64,000 nucleotides of DNA from Photorhabdus heterorhabditis. Its GTDB lineage: Bacteria > Pseudomonadota > Gammaproteobacteria > Enterobacterales > Enterobacteriaceae. Below, one piece after another: positions 18,362 through 27,946 of this stretch. The DNA is taken from NCBI RefSeq assembly GCF_018448905.1, contig NZ_RCWA01000014.1, forward strand, positions 1 to 64,000, written 5' to 3'. The notes below the pieces were generated by a model. The model did not search any database. It saw nothing but the letters and a program-made list of their open reading frames with translations, and had not been told where the DNA came from. How positions within the stretch are numbered: position 1 is the first letter of the stretch; each line of letters starts with the position of its first letter. The position numbers were made by a program, and so were the translations under genes.

Positions 18362-19591
18362 CTACAATTCCCTGATCCCGTCGATCGGTGTGGATGCTGC
18401 TGCACGATGTGATGGATATACACCAAACACCACCGTAATGAAACATGCCGAGAGGGAAGCCAATAAAAATGAATAAAATGAGAAGCCAACGGCAATATCA
18501 AATAGCGATAAGACCTTGAAACCGATAAATGATAATAATAATCCTAATAGTGCTCCCAATAATGAAATCAAAAATGCTTCGGTAAGAAATTGATAAAAAA
18601 TATCGGAATAACTTGCTCCTACCGCAAGTCGTATACCAATTTCTCTTCTGCGCTCTCTGACACTGATCAAAATAGTATTCATCACACTAACTCCCGCAAC
18701 AAAGAGCGTTACTGATGATATTGATAGCAGGAAAAGGTTAATTTTTGTCTGAGTTTCATTCAACGTTTTCAACAATTCCGTGGTATTACGTATCTCATAG
18801 CTTTGCTGACGTTTAAACTGTGATAACCGTTCTTCAACAGCGCGCTTAACCGGTTCGACATGAGTAGCGTCCTTGGCTTTCAACACAATACCGCTGGGAG
18901 GTGTATTACCGAATAGCCTCACCAGAAAGCTATTTCTTGGTAAAAATACAGTGTTATCAACTCCCGCATCCATGCCTTCACCTTTCTGCGCCAGGATGCC
19001 GATGACTCGCATAGAGATGTCGTTAATTTTAATATTCTGTTCAAATGCGGCTTCTTTATGGGGAAATAGTCGTTCGGCTAGGGAAACCCCTAAAACGACG
19101 ACGTTTGCCAGAGTATCATCTTCTTCTGGTGTATAAAAACGCCCGTGTTCAATGACCAGATTACGGATAATCGCTATATCCGCATTAGCACCGAGCAATT
19201 GAGCATTAGTCGTGCCTTGTGGAGAAACTATCGTTCCTGAAGCGGTGGAAAAAAGGGTGCTGTGGCTAATATGCGGATTACCTGAAAGTGACGTGATATC
19301 TTTTTGGGTCAGATAATTATTATGGGAATCGAAAGCACCGTTTTCTTGTCCTTTGTATTTTACTGAGATGATGTTACTTCCCATTGAGGAAACAGCTTTG
19401 ACAATGTGATCCTTGGTTGCCATCCCGATAGCCTGCATAATCACAATTGAAGCGACTCCGATGGCAATGCATAACAAAGTTAAGAAAACTCGTGTCTTAT
19501 GTGCCGCGAGGGAGCGTGTTGCCATCCTGAGGTTAAATAGGATAACAGTAGAATAAATGTCAAGCTTTAGGGGTATTTTCATTATGCCCAT
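18362..19591 (-). CDS. MacB-like ABC transporter permease (FtsX family)
   Basis: A 409-residue protein: an N-terminal membrane helix (RVFLTLLCIAIGVASIVIM), a periplasmic domain of about 220 residues, and three C-terminal helices with the ERRREIGIRLAVGAS motif of the FtsX/MacB permease family. In MacB the ATPase is fused to this part; here it is a separate upstream gene overlapping by about 10 bases. It likely moves a periplasmic substrate to an outer-membrane channel with the HlyD-family adaptor. No TolC-type gene lies in the window. Confidence 0.88.
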   Translation of the reverse strand: MGIMKIPLKLDIYSTVILFNLRMATRSLAAHKTRVFLTLLCIAIGVASIVIMQAIGMATKDHIVKAVSSMGSNIISVKYKGQENGAFDSHNNYLTQKDITSLSGNPHISHSTLFSTASGTIVSPQGTTNAQLLGANADIAIIRNLVIEHGRFYTPEEDDTLANVVVLGVSLAERLFPHKEAAFEQNIKINDISMRVIGILAQKGEGMDAGVDNTVFLPRNSFLVRLFGNTPPSGIVLKAKDATHVEPVKRAVEERLSQFKRQQSYEIRNTTELLKTLNETQTKINLFLLSISSVTLFVAGVSVMNTILISVRERRREIGIRLAVGASYSDIFYQFLTEAFLISLLGALLGLLLSFIGFKVLSLFDIAVGFSFYSFLLASLSACFITVVFGVYPSHRAAASTPIDGIREL

Positions 19592-20253
19592 TGTGTCACC
19601 AAAGAACCGTTATCCAGGCACAACTTACGCTTTGCGTATCCAGCAACAGTTTGATCGTGTGTCACGAGAATGATGCCACATCCATTATCATGTAATTCAG
19701 TAAAAAGCTGCATCAGATTGGTCGCATTAGCGGTATCTAATGCGCCGGTAGGTTCATCGGCAATAATAAACTTCGGATTATTGATTAATGCACGGGCTAC
19801 AGCAACGCGCTGCTGTTCTCCGCCAGAAAGATGACGCGGGTATTTATCCAATAAATTATTAAGTTGGAGGCGTTCTATTAAGTAATTGAAGTACTTTCTG
19901 TCGTAATTGAAATCTCTTTTTAAGTAGTACATCGGCATTAAGATATTTTCATCAATCCGGTAATGATCGAGCAGGTTGTAGTTCTGAAAGACAAAACCAA
20001 AATATTTCCGCCGCAAAAGCGCCAATGAGTGAGTCTTTTTCTGCGTCATTTCCAGGTCATTAATAAGATATTTTCCCGTACTGGCGGTATCCAAAAGCCC
20101 GATTATATTCAATAAAGTACTTTTCCCTGAGCCAGAGCGACCAAGAATAGCAACGTAGTCATGTGGATCGATAGTTAAACAAATATCTTTCAGCACAAAA
20201 TGCTTTTTGTTCTCATTGCCGTAGATCTTGCAGATATTATTTAGGGTTATCAT
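19582..20253 (-). CDS. MacB/LolD-type ABC transporter ATPase
   Basis: A 223-residue ATPase of the MacB/LolD subfamily with Walker [11 protein letters not shown]-loop [12 protein letters not shown], signature [14 protein letters not shown], Walker [13 protein letters not shown] and the H-loop LVTHD. All motifs are intact. I start it at ATG 20253, preceded by GGTGG five bases upstream, giving [12 protein letters not shown] as in relatives. A longer in-frame reading to 20355 would overlap the adaptor gene by more than 100 bases. The chosen start overlaps the adaptor by 17 bases. Confidence 0.9.
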   Translation of the reverse strand: MITLNNICKIYGNENKKHFVLKDICLTIDPHDYVAILGRSGSGKSTLLNIIGLLDTASTGKYLINDLEMTQKKTHSLALLRRKYFGFVFQNYNLLDHYRIDENILMPMYYLKRDFNYDRKYFNYLIERLQLNNLLDKYPRHLSGGEQQRVAVARALINNPKFIIADEPTGALDTANATNLMQLFTELHDNGCGIILVTHDQTVAGYAKRKLCLDNGSLVTQWA

Positions 20254-21391
20254 CTTTACCACCAAGATTATCTTGTTTGGAAAGTACAACGATCTGTTCA
20301 TTATTCTGCAATCCGCTGACAACAACTGAGTGTATTCCATCGTTATGACCGACAATCAATTTCCTTATTACGATATTTCCATCTTTCATCTCACGTAAAA
20401 AATAGGCGGTTAGATTATCATTTACAGGTTGATGTCGTTTGTTATTCAGTACGTCATTGGGTATGGTCACTACCGCAGTACTTTCATGTGTCACAATAGT
20501 GACATCAGCACTCATGCTAGGTTTTAGCAGGAAATTGTCATTAATCACATCAAACAGCACTGTATAATAAACTGCATTATTAATTAGGTCAGGTTTATAC
20601 ATGATCTTCTTAACATTACCGTGCCATATATGCTGATTTGCACTATAGATCTTGAAGGAAGCTTTTTGCCCGGTCACGATTTGGTTAATATCTGCCTCAG
20701 AAACTTTTGCATAAACGGTCATATTCTTGAGATCGGCAATTTGCATGAGAACAGGTGTCTGTTGATTAACATTGAGGGTTTGACCTGGATCAACATAGAT
20801 TGCAGTCACTACGCCGGCGATAGGTGCATAGATTTGGGTATAACTGAGGCTGACTTCTTCGCTATGTAAAATATGTTCATTTTGTCTGATATCTGCTTTA
20901 AGGTTTTCAATTCTTGCCAGACTTTTCTTTACGCCGAAAGTCGCCTCATCCAGTAATTGTTGGCTGGTTGCAGAGTGTAGACTAAGCTGTCTTTGGCGTT
21001 TTTCGGTAATGACCAGGAACTGGTAGGTGTATTGTTCTTCCTTCAATATGGCCCGCAATTTTTCCAATCGCGCGCGGCTTGCCTCAACTTTAGTACGATA
21101 AAAAGTATCATCAATGCTGGCAACCCGCTTACCTGCTTCGACGATATCCCCGACTTCAACGTATAACTTGATTAACTGGCCAGAGATTTGACTACCAACG
21201 TTAACCTGGCTAGTCGGTTGTATAACACCGGCTGCACCTACCGTAGAAATAACATCCCCTAACGTTCCTGTGATGATTTGCTCTGCCATCACAGCAGGTG
21301 TTTCTTTCCGGTTGAATGTGTAATAAACCACGGCGATAAAAATGATCATAACGATAGTGATAATTGCCCATTTCTTTTTTTTGATCAGCAC
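20237..21391 (-). CDS. MacA-like periplasmic adaptor (HlyD/MFP family)
   Basis: A 384-residue membrane-fusion protein. It has one N-terminal anchor helix (about residues 8-25), a biotinyl-lipoyl-like half motif around VNVGSQISGQLIKLYVEVGD, a coiled-coil hairpin (about 105-170), the second lipoyl half (IYAPIAGVVTAIYVDPGQ) and beta-barrel domains. It bridges the inner-membrane permease to a TolC-like channel. It lies 24 bp after the NRPS gene and overlaps the ATPase, so NRPS synthesis and export are probably coordinated. Confidence 0.9.
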   Translation of the reverse strand: MLIKKKKWAIITIVMIIFIAVVYYTFNRKETPAVMAEQIITGTLGDVISTVGAAGVIQPTSQVNVGSQISGQLIKLYVEVGDIVEAGKRVASIDDTFYRTKVEASRARLEKLRAILKEEQYTYQFLVITEKRQRQLSLHSATSQQLLDEATFGVKKSLARIENLKADIRQNEHILHSEEVSLSYTQIYAPIAGVVTAIYVDPGQTLNVNQQTPVLMQIADLKNMTVYAKVSEADINQIVTGQKASFKIYSANQHIWHGNVKKIMYKPDLINNAVYYTVLFDVINDNFLLKPSMSADVTIVTHESTAVVTIPNDVLNNKRHQPVNDNLTAYFLREMKDGNIVIRKLIVGHNDGIHSVVVSGLQNNEQIVVLSKQDNLGGKDDNPK

Positions 21392-21415
21392 AATCAGTAT
21401 CCGTCTTAGTATTTG

Positions 21416-24400
21416 CTATAGTTTCATGTCGCCAGGTGTCAGGTAATGCTGAGTACCCATGCAATCCAATAAATCAATCAAAAATAGTCCCATGTCGCTA
21501 ATAATATTTTCAGAGAAAATATCATCGTCGTAGAGCCATTCCAGACCCAATCCGGTTGGGGTGTTTACCAACTCGAGCGCGATATCCCCTTTAGGTTTAA
21601 GCCCCTTGACTTTTTCCTTTGTGCAACGGGTTTCACCAAGATACAAACTGGTGGAGAATCCGATTTGAGAAGAGAAATAATAAGCGATTTCTGGTAGCTG
21701 CATACCGTGGTAGTGGTAAAGATGTTGTTTCAAGTACGCCAGCGAAATATTGGAATGTGCATTCGCGTCTATCAGGAAATCACGGACATACTTGGATACG
21801 TTAATTAGCGAAGTTTCAGTGGTAGCATAGGGCAATAGCAAGGTTGTTGCAAAGCTTCCGACGCTATCAAATGGCACAGGAGGAACACGGTTGGCGCAAG
21901 GGATGCCCATTATTAGCTCGTCTTTATTGAGTAATGATTTGATGGTCATTAAAAATGCCCCAATCACGATATGTTCCAGAGTCACTGCATGTTTTTTCTG
22001 TACAGAAGACAATGTCGCAATTAATTGAGGGGACAATGTCATCGAGTAACGTCGACCACGAACCCGAAGATTAGCCTCTGGTACAGAATGATGTTGTCCG
22101 GTGATAGAAAGCACGTTGAACAGTTTTTCGGTCCAAAAATTTAATGTTTCATCTGACATATGTGGATTAATTACCGCAACTTTTGTTTCCGTAACGGCTT
22201 CTATATTCGGTATATTATCGGCATAAATTGAAGATAATTTTTGCAACACATGAGCAATTGACATTCCATCACAAAATGCATGGTGGAAATTTAACAAAAG
22301 GTAATATTCATTCTCCGCCACTTTCAGCAACTTAAAACATACCGGTGGATTTTCCTGTAATGACATTGGTTTGAAGGCCAGATCATTTAATATCTTGCGT
22401 AATGCAATCTCAATATTGATACCTGTAGTATGAGTCAGGTCGATATATTCGAAGGGTAAATCTTCTTCGGTAATAGGTAAAAAGGATAAAGAGAGTTGCC
22501 CTTCTGCCATTGTTACTTTCTGGCAGAGGGCAGGGAAACATTGCATGGTATACAGCAAAGCGCAATGTAATTTCTTTAAATCGATATTACCGACAAGATG
22601 ATAATATAACGGGATATTGTGTGCCCCTGAACGGTTAGAAATAGTGTCAATTATCCAATAATATTGGTCGTGCTGTTCTGTCAGGCAAGTGTTATTTTTA
22701 TTGGTTAAAACCGGCATTTGTCCCTGTTGAATGACGGATTGCAATAAATAACCTAATCTGGGGGACTGATAGAAATCTTCCAGCCGGATAGTACAATCAA
22801 AATGTTGTTGGATCTTATTAATTAGCAACAATGCTTTAAGTGAGGTACCGCCTGCGTCAAAGAAATCGGTATCCTCATTAACTATTTTGTCGCTGTCGCC
22901 AAAGACTTCTCGCCATAATGTAAAAAATATTTCGCGTTTTTCTCCTTCAATTTGTGACATATTATTTCTTTTACTTAAATCTGTCTCTGGAACAGATTGA
23001 TCGGATGAGCTTAATTCGACAATAAAAGGTACCTGCAATTTTGGATAACATCCGCGCAGGAAGGAGACTATTTCGTGGCGATCTATCGGGTATACATCAT
23101 GAGGTATAAATATATTAATATACTGGTACCCAGTTTCACTTTCTTTTAGCGTTAAATAAATTTCATCAATATCAAAAGCGGCTGCAAGTAATTTATGCAT
23201 TTCTTCCAGATCGACACGTTTTCCATCAATTTTTCGCTCTTTATCCAATCGACCCACGAAATTTAAATTTCCCAGGACATCGTAAAACCCACGATCCCCG
23301 GTTAAATAATAGATTTTTCCATCGTTCAACTGTAAGAATTTACATGAAGTTGATTCGTCATCGTTAATATATCCAGTACATATAGAATCGCCACGGATGC
23401 ATATTTCTCCACTGCTACCGTTGATGATTTTATCAGTTCCATATTCCCGAATGACGATAGAGGTATTTGCCAATGCTTTACCAATGATATTTCCGGGGTG
23501 AAATTCATCATCTATTTTATGGCAGCTAGCCACAACACAACATTCTGTTGGGCCATAAGAGTTAATTAGAGATATTCCACAGCCTACTTTTTCTAACCAA
23601 TGGTGGATAGCTTTATCCATTGCTAAATCACCACCGATAATTGCCATTCTGATTGAAGGCGACAATTCTTTAATGGCTGCGTGTAGGAAAAAGACAATTT
23701 GATGCCAGTAATTCGTAGGGAAATTAATTATAGTGACCGATTGAGCATGACAAAATGAAAACAGTGTATCAAGCTCAGCGATCATTTGATCGCTAGCAAT
23801 TGTCAGAGTAGCTCCCTGATAAAAACATCCGAACACTTCTTCAATATAAGCATCGAAAACCGGCGTGCTGAAATTAAGAATAACATCATCCTGTTTAATG
23901 CCATACTTATCTGTCATTGCGGCCAAATAAGCATAAAGTCCCTTGAAAGTTATCGGTACCGCTTTTGGTACGCCAGTGGTTCCTGATGTAAAAAAGATGT
24001 AGGCTTCGTCTTCTTTGGTCGCAGGGCGTTTTATGTTATGTTCCAGAGATATTCTAGCGGGCAGAATATCTATATCCTCAATAAAGAAAATATGAGTATG
24101 ATTAATGCCATCCACTTTATCATGGTAATTCTGTGTAGTTATCAAGAAAGAGATATCTAGCCCACGTAATATACTACTGATTTCTTCTCGTCCGAATGTC
24201 ATGTTGATTGGAACAAAGCATAACCCAGCAGCATGGATTGCTAATATGGATAATAAGGATTCCATTCCCCTTGGTAATAATACTGCTACCCTTTGGTTTT
24301 GCATCGGATAAGATAATAGCAGTTGGCTGAGATTTAATAGCTTACAGTAAAGCTCACGGTAATTAAGGTAATGTGCAGCGTTTATTATGGGCTGACTTCC

Positions 24401-25807
24401 ACAAATTACTGCTTTCTTATCTGGAGATGTCTCGGCTATTTTCGCTATTTTGGAAATAATGTTCTCTTTGATAGGGTGATTAATGATAATATTTTCTATA
24501 GCCCATATGCCTGATGTAATATTGTCATCTGTTTCTATCGATTTATATTTTTTCCAATATGTTTCGATAGTTTCATTGATATTTATCGTCATAGTGTTAT
24601 AGATATGTAAATATTCATCAATCAAAGCATGTGCGGTAGAAACACTATACAGGCGGCTCCCTGCATCCAATTCAACTAATGCCGGTTTTCCATCAGAGGA
24701 GAATCGGATATTAATGCCATAATTATTTACTGCTCCGGAAATCATACAGCCGCGAGTAGCGCGGTTATTTTTCATGAAACCATGTTCAAGCTCATGTAAC
24801 AGGTTAACATAGGGCGCAGAAGTTAATTGATCCGCTCGACTTATCGCACCATCGTTTAAATCATTTATATCAATACGACTATGTTTGCTATGCAGGCTGA
24901 TCTGAGATTGCATTTCTATAAGGATTTGTTTTATCGTTGCCCCTGGAGATAAAGAAACCATAAGAGGCAAAGTGTTCATAGCCGGGCGATAATAACGGTA
25001 TTCTCCTTTGCCTCGTCTATTGGAGAAAGGTAAATTGATAATACTTGTTGATGAGTGGCCCTGTTTGGTCATTTGTAAGCATAAAGCCAATATCATCATC
25101 AACTTATCATTAAAAGTGAAACTACCGTTATTGGTGGTGAGTGGTCGGCTAACTTTAATCGCTTTGGAAGGAAATAAACGTTTACGTGCATAATCTTCTA
25201 ATATGGGAAGTTGGTTAAGATAATTATCCCAATAGTTTTTGTCGTTGGTATAATATATGCTTGCCTTATATTTAACATCATTAAGGTAAGCGTGATAGGT
25301 AAAAACAGATTCTAATATTGGGGGGGATAGGGTTTCTTCATAGCAGGATAGAACATCATGAATTAATTGTCCAATTCCCCAATAATCTGTAGCAATATGA
25401 TGAGCAACGATTCCCCAAAAATAGCATCCAATATCATTAAAATAAAGATAATGTCTGATTGTAACGCCATTTTCGATGTCCAGTGGTTCAGTTGATCTCT
25501 TTTTAAAATCAGTTTTAGCTGCTTGTTCTATCATTGAATCTGACCGTTCTATCCGTATGATTTCAATCGGTGCAGATCCTCGATCTTGAAAAATGTTTTG
25601 TTCAGAAAGACGATAACGTAAAGAAAAACCATCATTAAAACTGTGAATAGTCATAATGGCCTGTTCTAGTCTTTCCAGACTAATACAGTCATTGAAACTG
25701 ATGAATTCGCCGACATTGAAGACAGATTTATCGTCAGCTACAGTATTAGCAATGGCTAAACGGAGCTGTGTATAGTTCAATGGCCAATAATTTTCACTAT
25801 ATTCCAT
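21416..25807 (-). CDS. Single-module NRPS, C-A-T-C
   Basis: A 1463-residue synthetase. Condensation domain 1 has HHIATDY (136-142), where the usual final Gly is Tyr. The adenylation domain is about 455-950: A3 FTSGTTGVPK (606-615), A4 FDAYIEE, A5 YGPTE (751-755), A7 LTGDRG and an A10-like VPETDLSK with Lys946. The carrier domain has DAGGTSL (Ser989). Condensation domain 2 carries canonical HHAFCDG (1175-1181). Aligned to GrsA, the specificity residues read D-A-E-N-I-G-S-V-V, close to remembered lysine codes. There is no thioesterase; the last C domain presumably transfers the product to an amine or another carrier. Confidence 0.92.
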   Translation of the reverse strand: MEYSENYWPLNYTQLRLAIANTVADDKSVFNVGEFISFNDCISLERLEQAIMTIHSFNDGFSLRYRLSEQNIFQDRGSAPIEIIRIERSDSMIEQAAKTDFKKRSTEPLDIENGVTIRHYLYFNDIGCYFWGIVAHHIATDYWGIGQLIHDVLSCYEETLSPPILESVFTYHAYLNDVKYKASIYYTNDKNYWDNYLNQLPILEDYARKRLFPSKAIKVSRPLTTNNGSFTFNDKLMMILALCLQMTKQGHSSTSIINLPFSNRRGKGEYRYYRPAMNTLPLMVSLSPGATIKQILIEMQSQISLHSKHSRIDINDLNDGAISRADQLTSAPYVNLLHELEHGFMKNNRATRGCMISGAVNNYGINIRFSSDGKPALVELDAGSRLYSVSTAHALIDEYLHIYNTMTININETIETYWKKYKSIETDDNITSGIWAIENIIINHPIKENIISKIAKIAETSPDKKAVICGSQPIINAAHYLNYRELYCKLLNLSQLLLSYPMQNQRVAVLLPRGMESLLSILAIHAAGLCFVPINMTFGREEISSILRGLDISFLITTQNYHDKVDGINHTHIFFIEDIDILPARISLEHNIKRPATKEDEAYIFFTSGTTGVPKAVPITFKGLYAYLAAMTDKYGIKQDDVILNFSTPVFDAYIEEVFGCFYQGATLTIASDQMIAELDTLFSFCHAQSVTIINFPTNYWHQIVFFLHAAIKELSPSIRMAIIGGDLAMDKAIHHWLEKVGCGISLINSYGPTECCVVASCHKIDDEFHPGNIIGKALANTSIVIREYGTDKIINGSSGEICIRGDSICTGYINDDESTSCKFLQLNDGKIYYLTGDRGFYDVLGNLNFVGRLDKERKIDGKRVDLEEMHKLLAAAFDIDEIYLTLKESETGYQYINIFIPHDVYPIDRHEIVSFLRGCYPKLQVPFIVELSSSDQSVPETDLSKRNNMSQIEGEKREIFFTLWREVFGDSDKIVNEDTDFFDAGGTSLKALLLINKIQQHFDCTIRLEDFYQSPRLGYLLQSVIQQGQMPVLTNKNNTCLTEQHDQYYWIIDTISNRSGAHNIPLYYHLVGNIDLKKLHCALLYTMQCFPALCQKVTMAEGQLSLSFLPITEEDLPFEYIDLTHTTGINIEIALRKILNDLAFKPMSLQENPPVCFKLLKVAENEYYLLLNFHHAFCDGMSIAHVLQKLSSIYADNIPNIEAVTETKVAVINPHMSDETLNFWTEKLFNVLSITGQHHSVPEANLRVRGRRYSMTLSPQLIATLSSVQKKHAVTLEHIVIGAFLMTIKSLLNKDELIMGIPCANRVPPVPFDSVGSFATTLLLPYATTETSLINVSKYVRDFLIDANAHSNISLAYLKQHLYHYHGMQLPEIAYYFSSQIGFSTSLYLGETRCTKEKVKGLKPKGDIALELVNTPTGLGLEWLYDDDIFSENIISDMGLFLIDLLDCMGTQHYLTPGDMKL

Positions 25808-25824
25808 TATCCTGCTACTCCACT

Positions 25825-26319
25825 CTATATTTTATTTTGCAACTCGCTCTTTATTTTTTCGAAAATAGATTCATCCATGCATAACCCAATATTGCCTTCT
25901 GCACTAAAACATATCAGGGGACGTTTGCTGGTACGCAGAATAAAATATTTGTTTCGTTTCTTTTGATAGTATCCAGATGAATAATGGATAATATGTATAC
26001 CATTACTGCGATGAAAGTCGTCCAGGGAAGTTCCTTCTTCCCGGCGCAATGAGGAAATAGTCCATTCGTGTGAATATACTCCTGACTTCATCAATAATTT
26101 CCCTTCCTTGACTACTGCCTTATTTGATAACAGTTGATAGCCCACAAATAGGGTGATGATGACAAAGAGAGTGGTTGTAATGCCTGCCACCAATTTATTG
26201 GGATTACTGCTATTGAGCCAGTATGGTACTGGCAGAAAAACCAGAGCAATAAGGACGAACATGGCGACGTTCATTAATATGACTTTGAAGTCTGGATTTA
26301 ATCCCACGATATTATTCAT
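25825..26319 (-). CDS. Small membrane protein, unknown family
   Basis: I do not recognise this 164-residue protein. Two membrane helices (about 13-33 and 44-65) are followed by a polar C-terminal domain of about 95 residues containing RREEGTSLDDFHRSNG and a Tyr-rich YSSGYYQKKRNKYF stretch. The shape resembles small PH-like membrane proteins. Its ATG overlaps the stop of the upstream twin-arginine gene (ATGA), and the NRPS starts 17 bp after it, so it belongs to the same transcript. A fragment of a second copy (first 11 codons) remains at 28089-28122. Confidence 0.75.
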   Translation of the reverse strand: MNNIVGLNPDFKVILMNVAMFVLIALVFLPVPYWLNSSNPNKLVAGITTTLFVIITLFVGYQLLSNKAVVKEGKLLMKSGVYSHEWTISSLRREEGTSLDDFHRSNGIHIIHYSSGYYQKKRNKYFILRTSKRPLICFSAEGNIGLCMDESIFEKIKSELQNKI

Positions 26320-27329
26320 GCTACTGCCATTCCTAAAGATAATTCGGTAAAAAGATGAATCACTTCTTTACGCCCTTCGCGAGTTTCCGGCAGATTAATA
26401 TAACCACACTTTTGTGCTGCAAACAGGCAAGCTGTGATTTCCCGCCGGATAGCTTCTTTCACCAGAGTGTCAACCATTTCTTGATTGTTATAGAGTCTGG
26501 CAAGATGAAGAGAAGCTGTGCCAGTTGAGAGGTCGCTATGGTCAATTTTAGGTAGATAATTTGCCATACAGACAGTAACGGCTGTTTGTACTGCCAGACT
26601 TAAATAGGCTGCTACGTTAACCGCTGCTGCTGCATTTACCGCCGCGACGACTCTGGTGCCGACAGCCACGTTAACCGCAGCAACCACATTTGCTCCGACG
26701 ACCAGGCGGGCAATCTCAATGCGGGTATCGTCTTCGCTGTTTAAGGGTTCCAGAATTTCCTTTAACCGGATAAGAGGAGGACTGTCTGTATCTTGCAGCT
26801 GATAGGATTCGATATGCTCTTTAAAATGTGCAACAAGACTGGCGTCTTGATTGAGGTGATAATTGATTCGGCTTCTCAGGCTTGAGCCTTTTTCATTTAA
26901 ACCATAGGTTTTTAGTCGGGAAAAGAGCGTTTCATAATCGTTGGTTTTTACTGAATTCATTAAATCTTTATCATAAGTGATAAACAACAGTAATTCCTCA
27001 GCGGAGCCGGGGCTAACAATATCTTTGTCTATACCGAATTCATCCAATACTTTTTCGGGTGATTCTCTATATTCTAATGCCAAAGTAGGTTGTTGTTTTA
27101 TGGTTTCCCAAAATCGGTTATAGGTGATGATCTCTTCCCAAACTTCTACCGGGAGTTTTGCGTTTGACATTGACAATCTCAGCTTGTTTTCCTCGACTTC
27201 TCCTGGGGAAAGTAATGAACGTGGCACGCCAAAGAGACGAGTGCTGTCAGTACTGGCGTTAACGGTAGGTATGACACTGCCAATGGCTGCTCCGGCGGCT
27301 ACGCCAATAAATGTACGTCTTTTCATCAT
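26316..27329 (-). CDS. Twin-arginine-signal protein with an Ala/Val/Asn repeat (putative radical SAM substrate)
   Basis: A 337-residue protein of no family I recognise. It begins KRRTFIGVAAGAAIGS, a convincing twin-arginine export signal ending near VNAS. Residues 45-205 are helical and charged. Residues 209-256 are a low-complexity hydrophobic stretch built from VVAAVN-type units (Asn at 220, 232 and 238) ending at Cys254. A C-terminal domain (257-337) has the KCGYINLPETR motif. It is the first intact gene of the train leading to the NRPS, and its degraded paralogue lies directly after a radical SAM gene. This makes it a candidate maturase substrate, though it could simply be a periplasmic partner protein. 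Confidence 0.72.
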   Translation of the reverse strand: MMKRRTFIGVAAGAAIGSVIPTVNASTDSTRLFGVPRSLLSPGEVEENKLRLSMSNAKLPVEVWEEIITYNRFWETIKQQPTLALEYRESPEKVLDEFGIDKDIVSPGSAEELLLFITYDKDLMNSVKTNDYETLFSRLKTYGLNEKGSSLRSRINYHLNQDASLVAHFKEHIESYQLQDTDSPPLIRLKEILEPLNSEDDTRIEIARLVVGANVVAAVNVAVGTRVVAAVNAAAAVNVAAYLSLAVQTAVTVCMANYLPKIDHSDLSTGTASLHLARLYNNQEMVDTLVKEAIRREITACLFAAQKCGYINLPETREGRKEVIHLFTELSLGMAVA

Positions 27330-27372
27330 TCGTTCCTTTATAAGTTAACGGAATTCTTTTTTTACTGAGTGT

Positions 27373-27499
27373 TATACCCTTCATCTTTCAAGTTGTTGCT
27401 TTGTTGGCTGCTTTCACTTACCCCAGCTACATCGTTATCTATGCTCCTAGAGATGTGTTCACTTGCCGCCGAGCTGCAATTTGAAATCTATTGGATATA
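27373..27499 (-). repeat. ERIC element, 127-bp form (copy c)
   Basis: A full-length 127-bp ERIC in minus orientation with both TATA-type ends. Its core is more diverged (CTCCTAGAGATG) than the other copies. It lies in the 5' region of the intact twin-arginine gene, where its hairpin RNA could affect expression of the operon. Confidence 0.88.
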
Positions 27500-27680
27500 T
27501 AAGACGAAATTTAACCTTTTCTTATTAAGTTCTTCATCACTGATACAATTTCATGACGTAATTATCTAGCTAAAATTTTTTACCAACGATACTCATTGTC
27601 AGTATATATTGTGATTACCGTAACAATATCTGGATATTATTCTCATGCTAGGTGAGGAAACATAGAATAATTCACCCTCC
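27500..27680 (-). pseudogene. Remnant of a second radical SAM gene
   Basis: Only the two ends of a paralogue of the 28472-29533 radical SAM gene remain. The 27600-27680 part aligns with the first ~25 codons of the intact gene (shared AATATCC...TACGGTAATCACAA...TATAC on the minus strand) and contains an early stop. The 27500-27590 part aligns with its last ~90 bases (AATTATCTA block). About 900 bp between them are missing, so no functional product is possible. Confidence 0.72.
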
Positions 27681-27689
27681 GTTCGATTA

Positions 27690-27850
27690 AAGGTTAGATG
27701 CTACTAACTATTAGCTGGATAGCTCAATTTTGCAATAGGTTAGTTGATTAAATTTATATTTTGGGTGTTTAGGCTAAATATATCTTGGCATAAAGTGTGT
27801 TTATTTGGAGCCTGCTCACAAAATAGGGGGTGGAAATATTCATAAAGGAT
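27690..27850 (-). promoter_or_regulatory. Duplicated promoter region of the radical SAM cassette
   Basis: This segment aligns over its length with 29555-29715, upstream of the intact radical SAM gene, sharing blocks such as TTTTGCAAT, GTGTTTAGGCTAA and CACAAAATAGGGGG. Conservation between two otherwise decayed copies suggests it was the promoter/operator region of the cassette. Confidence 0.55.
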
Positions 27851-27946
27851 AATAAATTATTTCCTTTCCTTGATTACCACTTCATCTAATAAAAATTTTA
27901 TAGTCGAAAAGTCCTTATTATGGCGATATTTGTTAGTAGTAATGCT

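Noticed and set aside
20254-20355. Longer start for the MacB-type ATPase
   Set aside because: It would overlap the adaptor gene by over 100 bases, and the added residues are unlike the family; ATG 20253 has a good ribosome-binding site.
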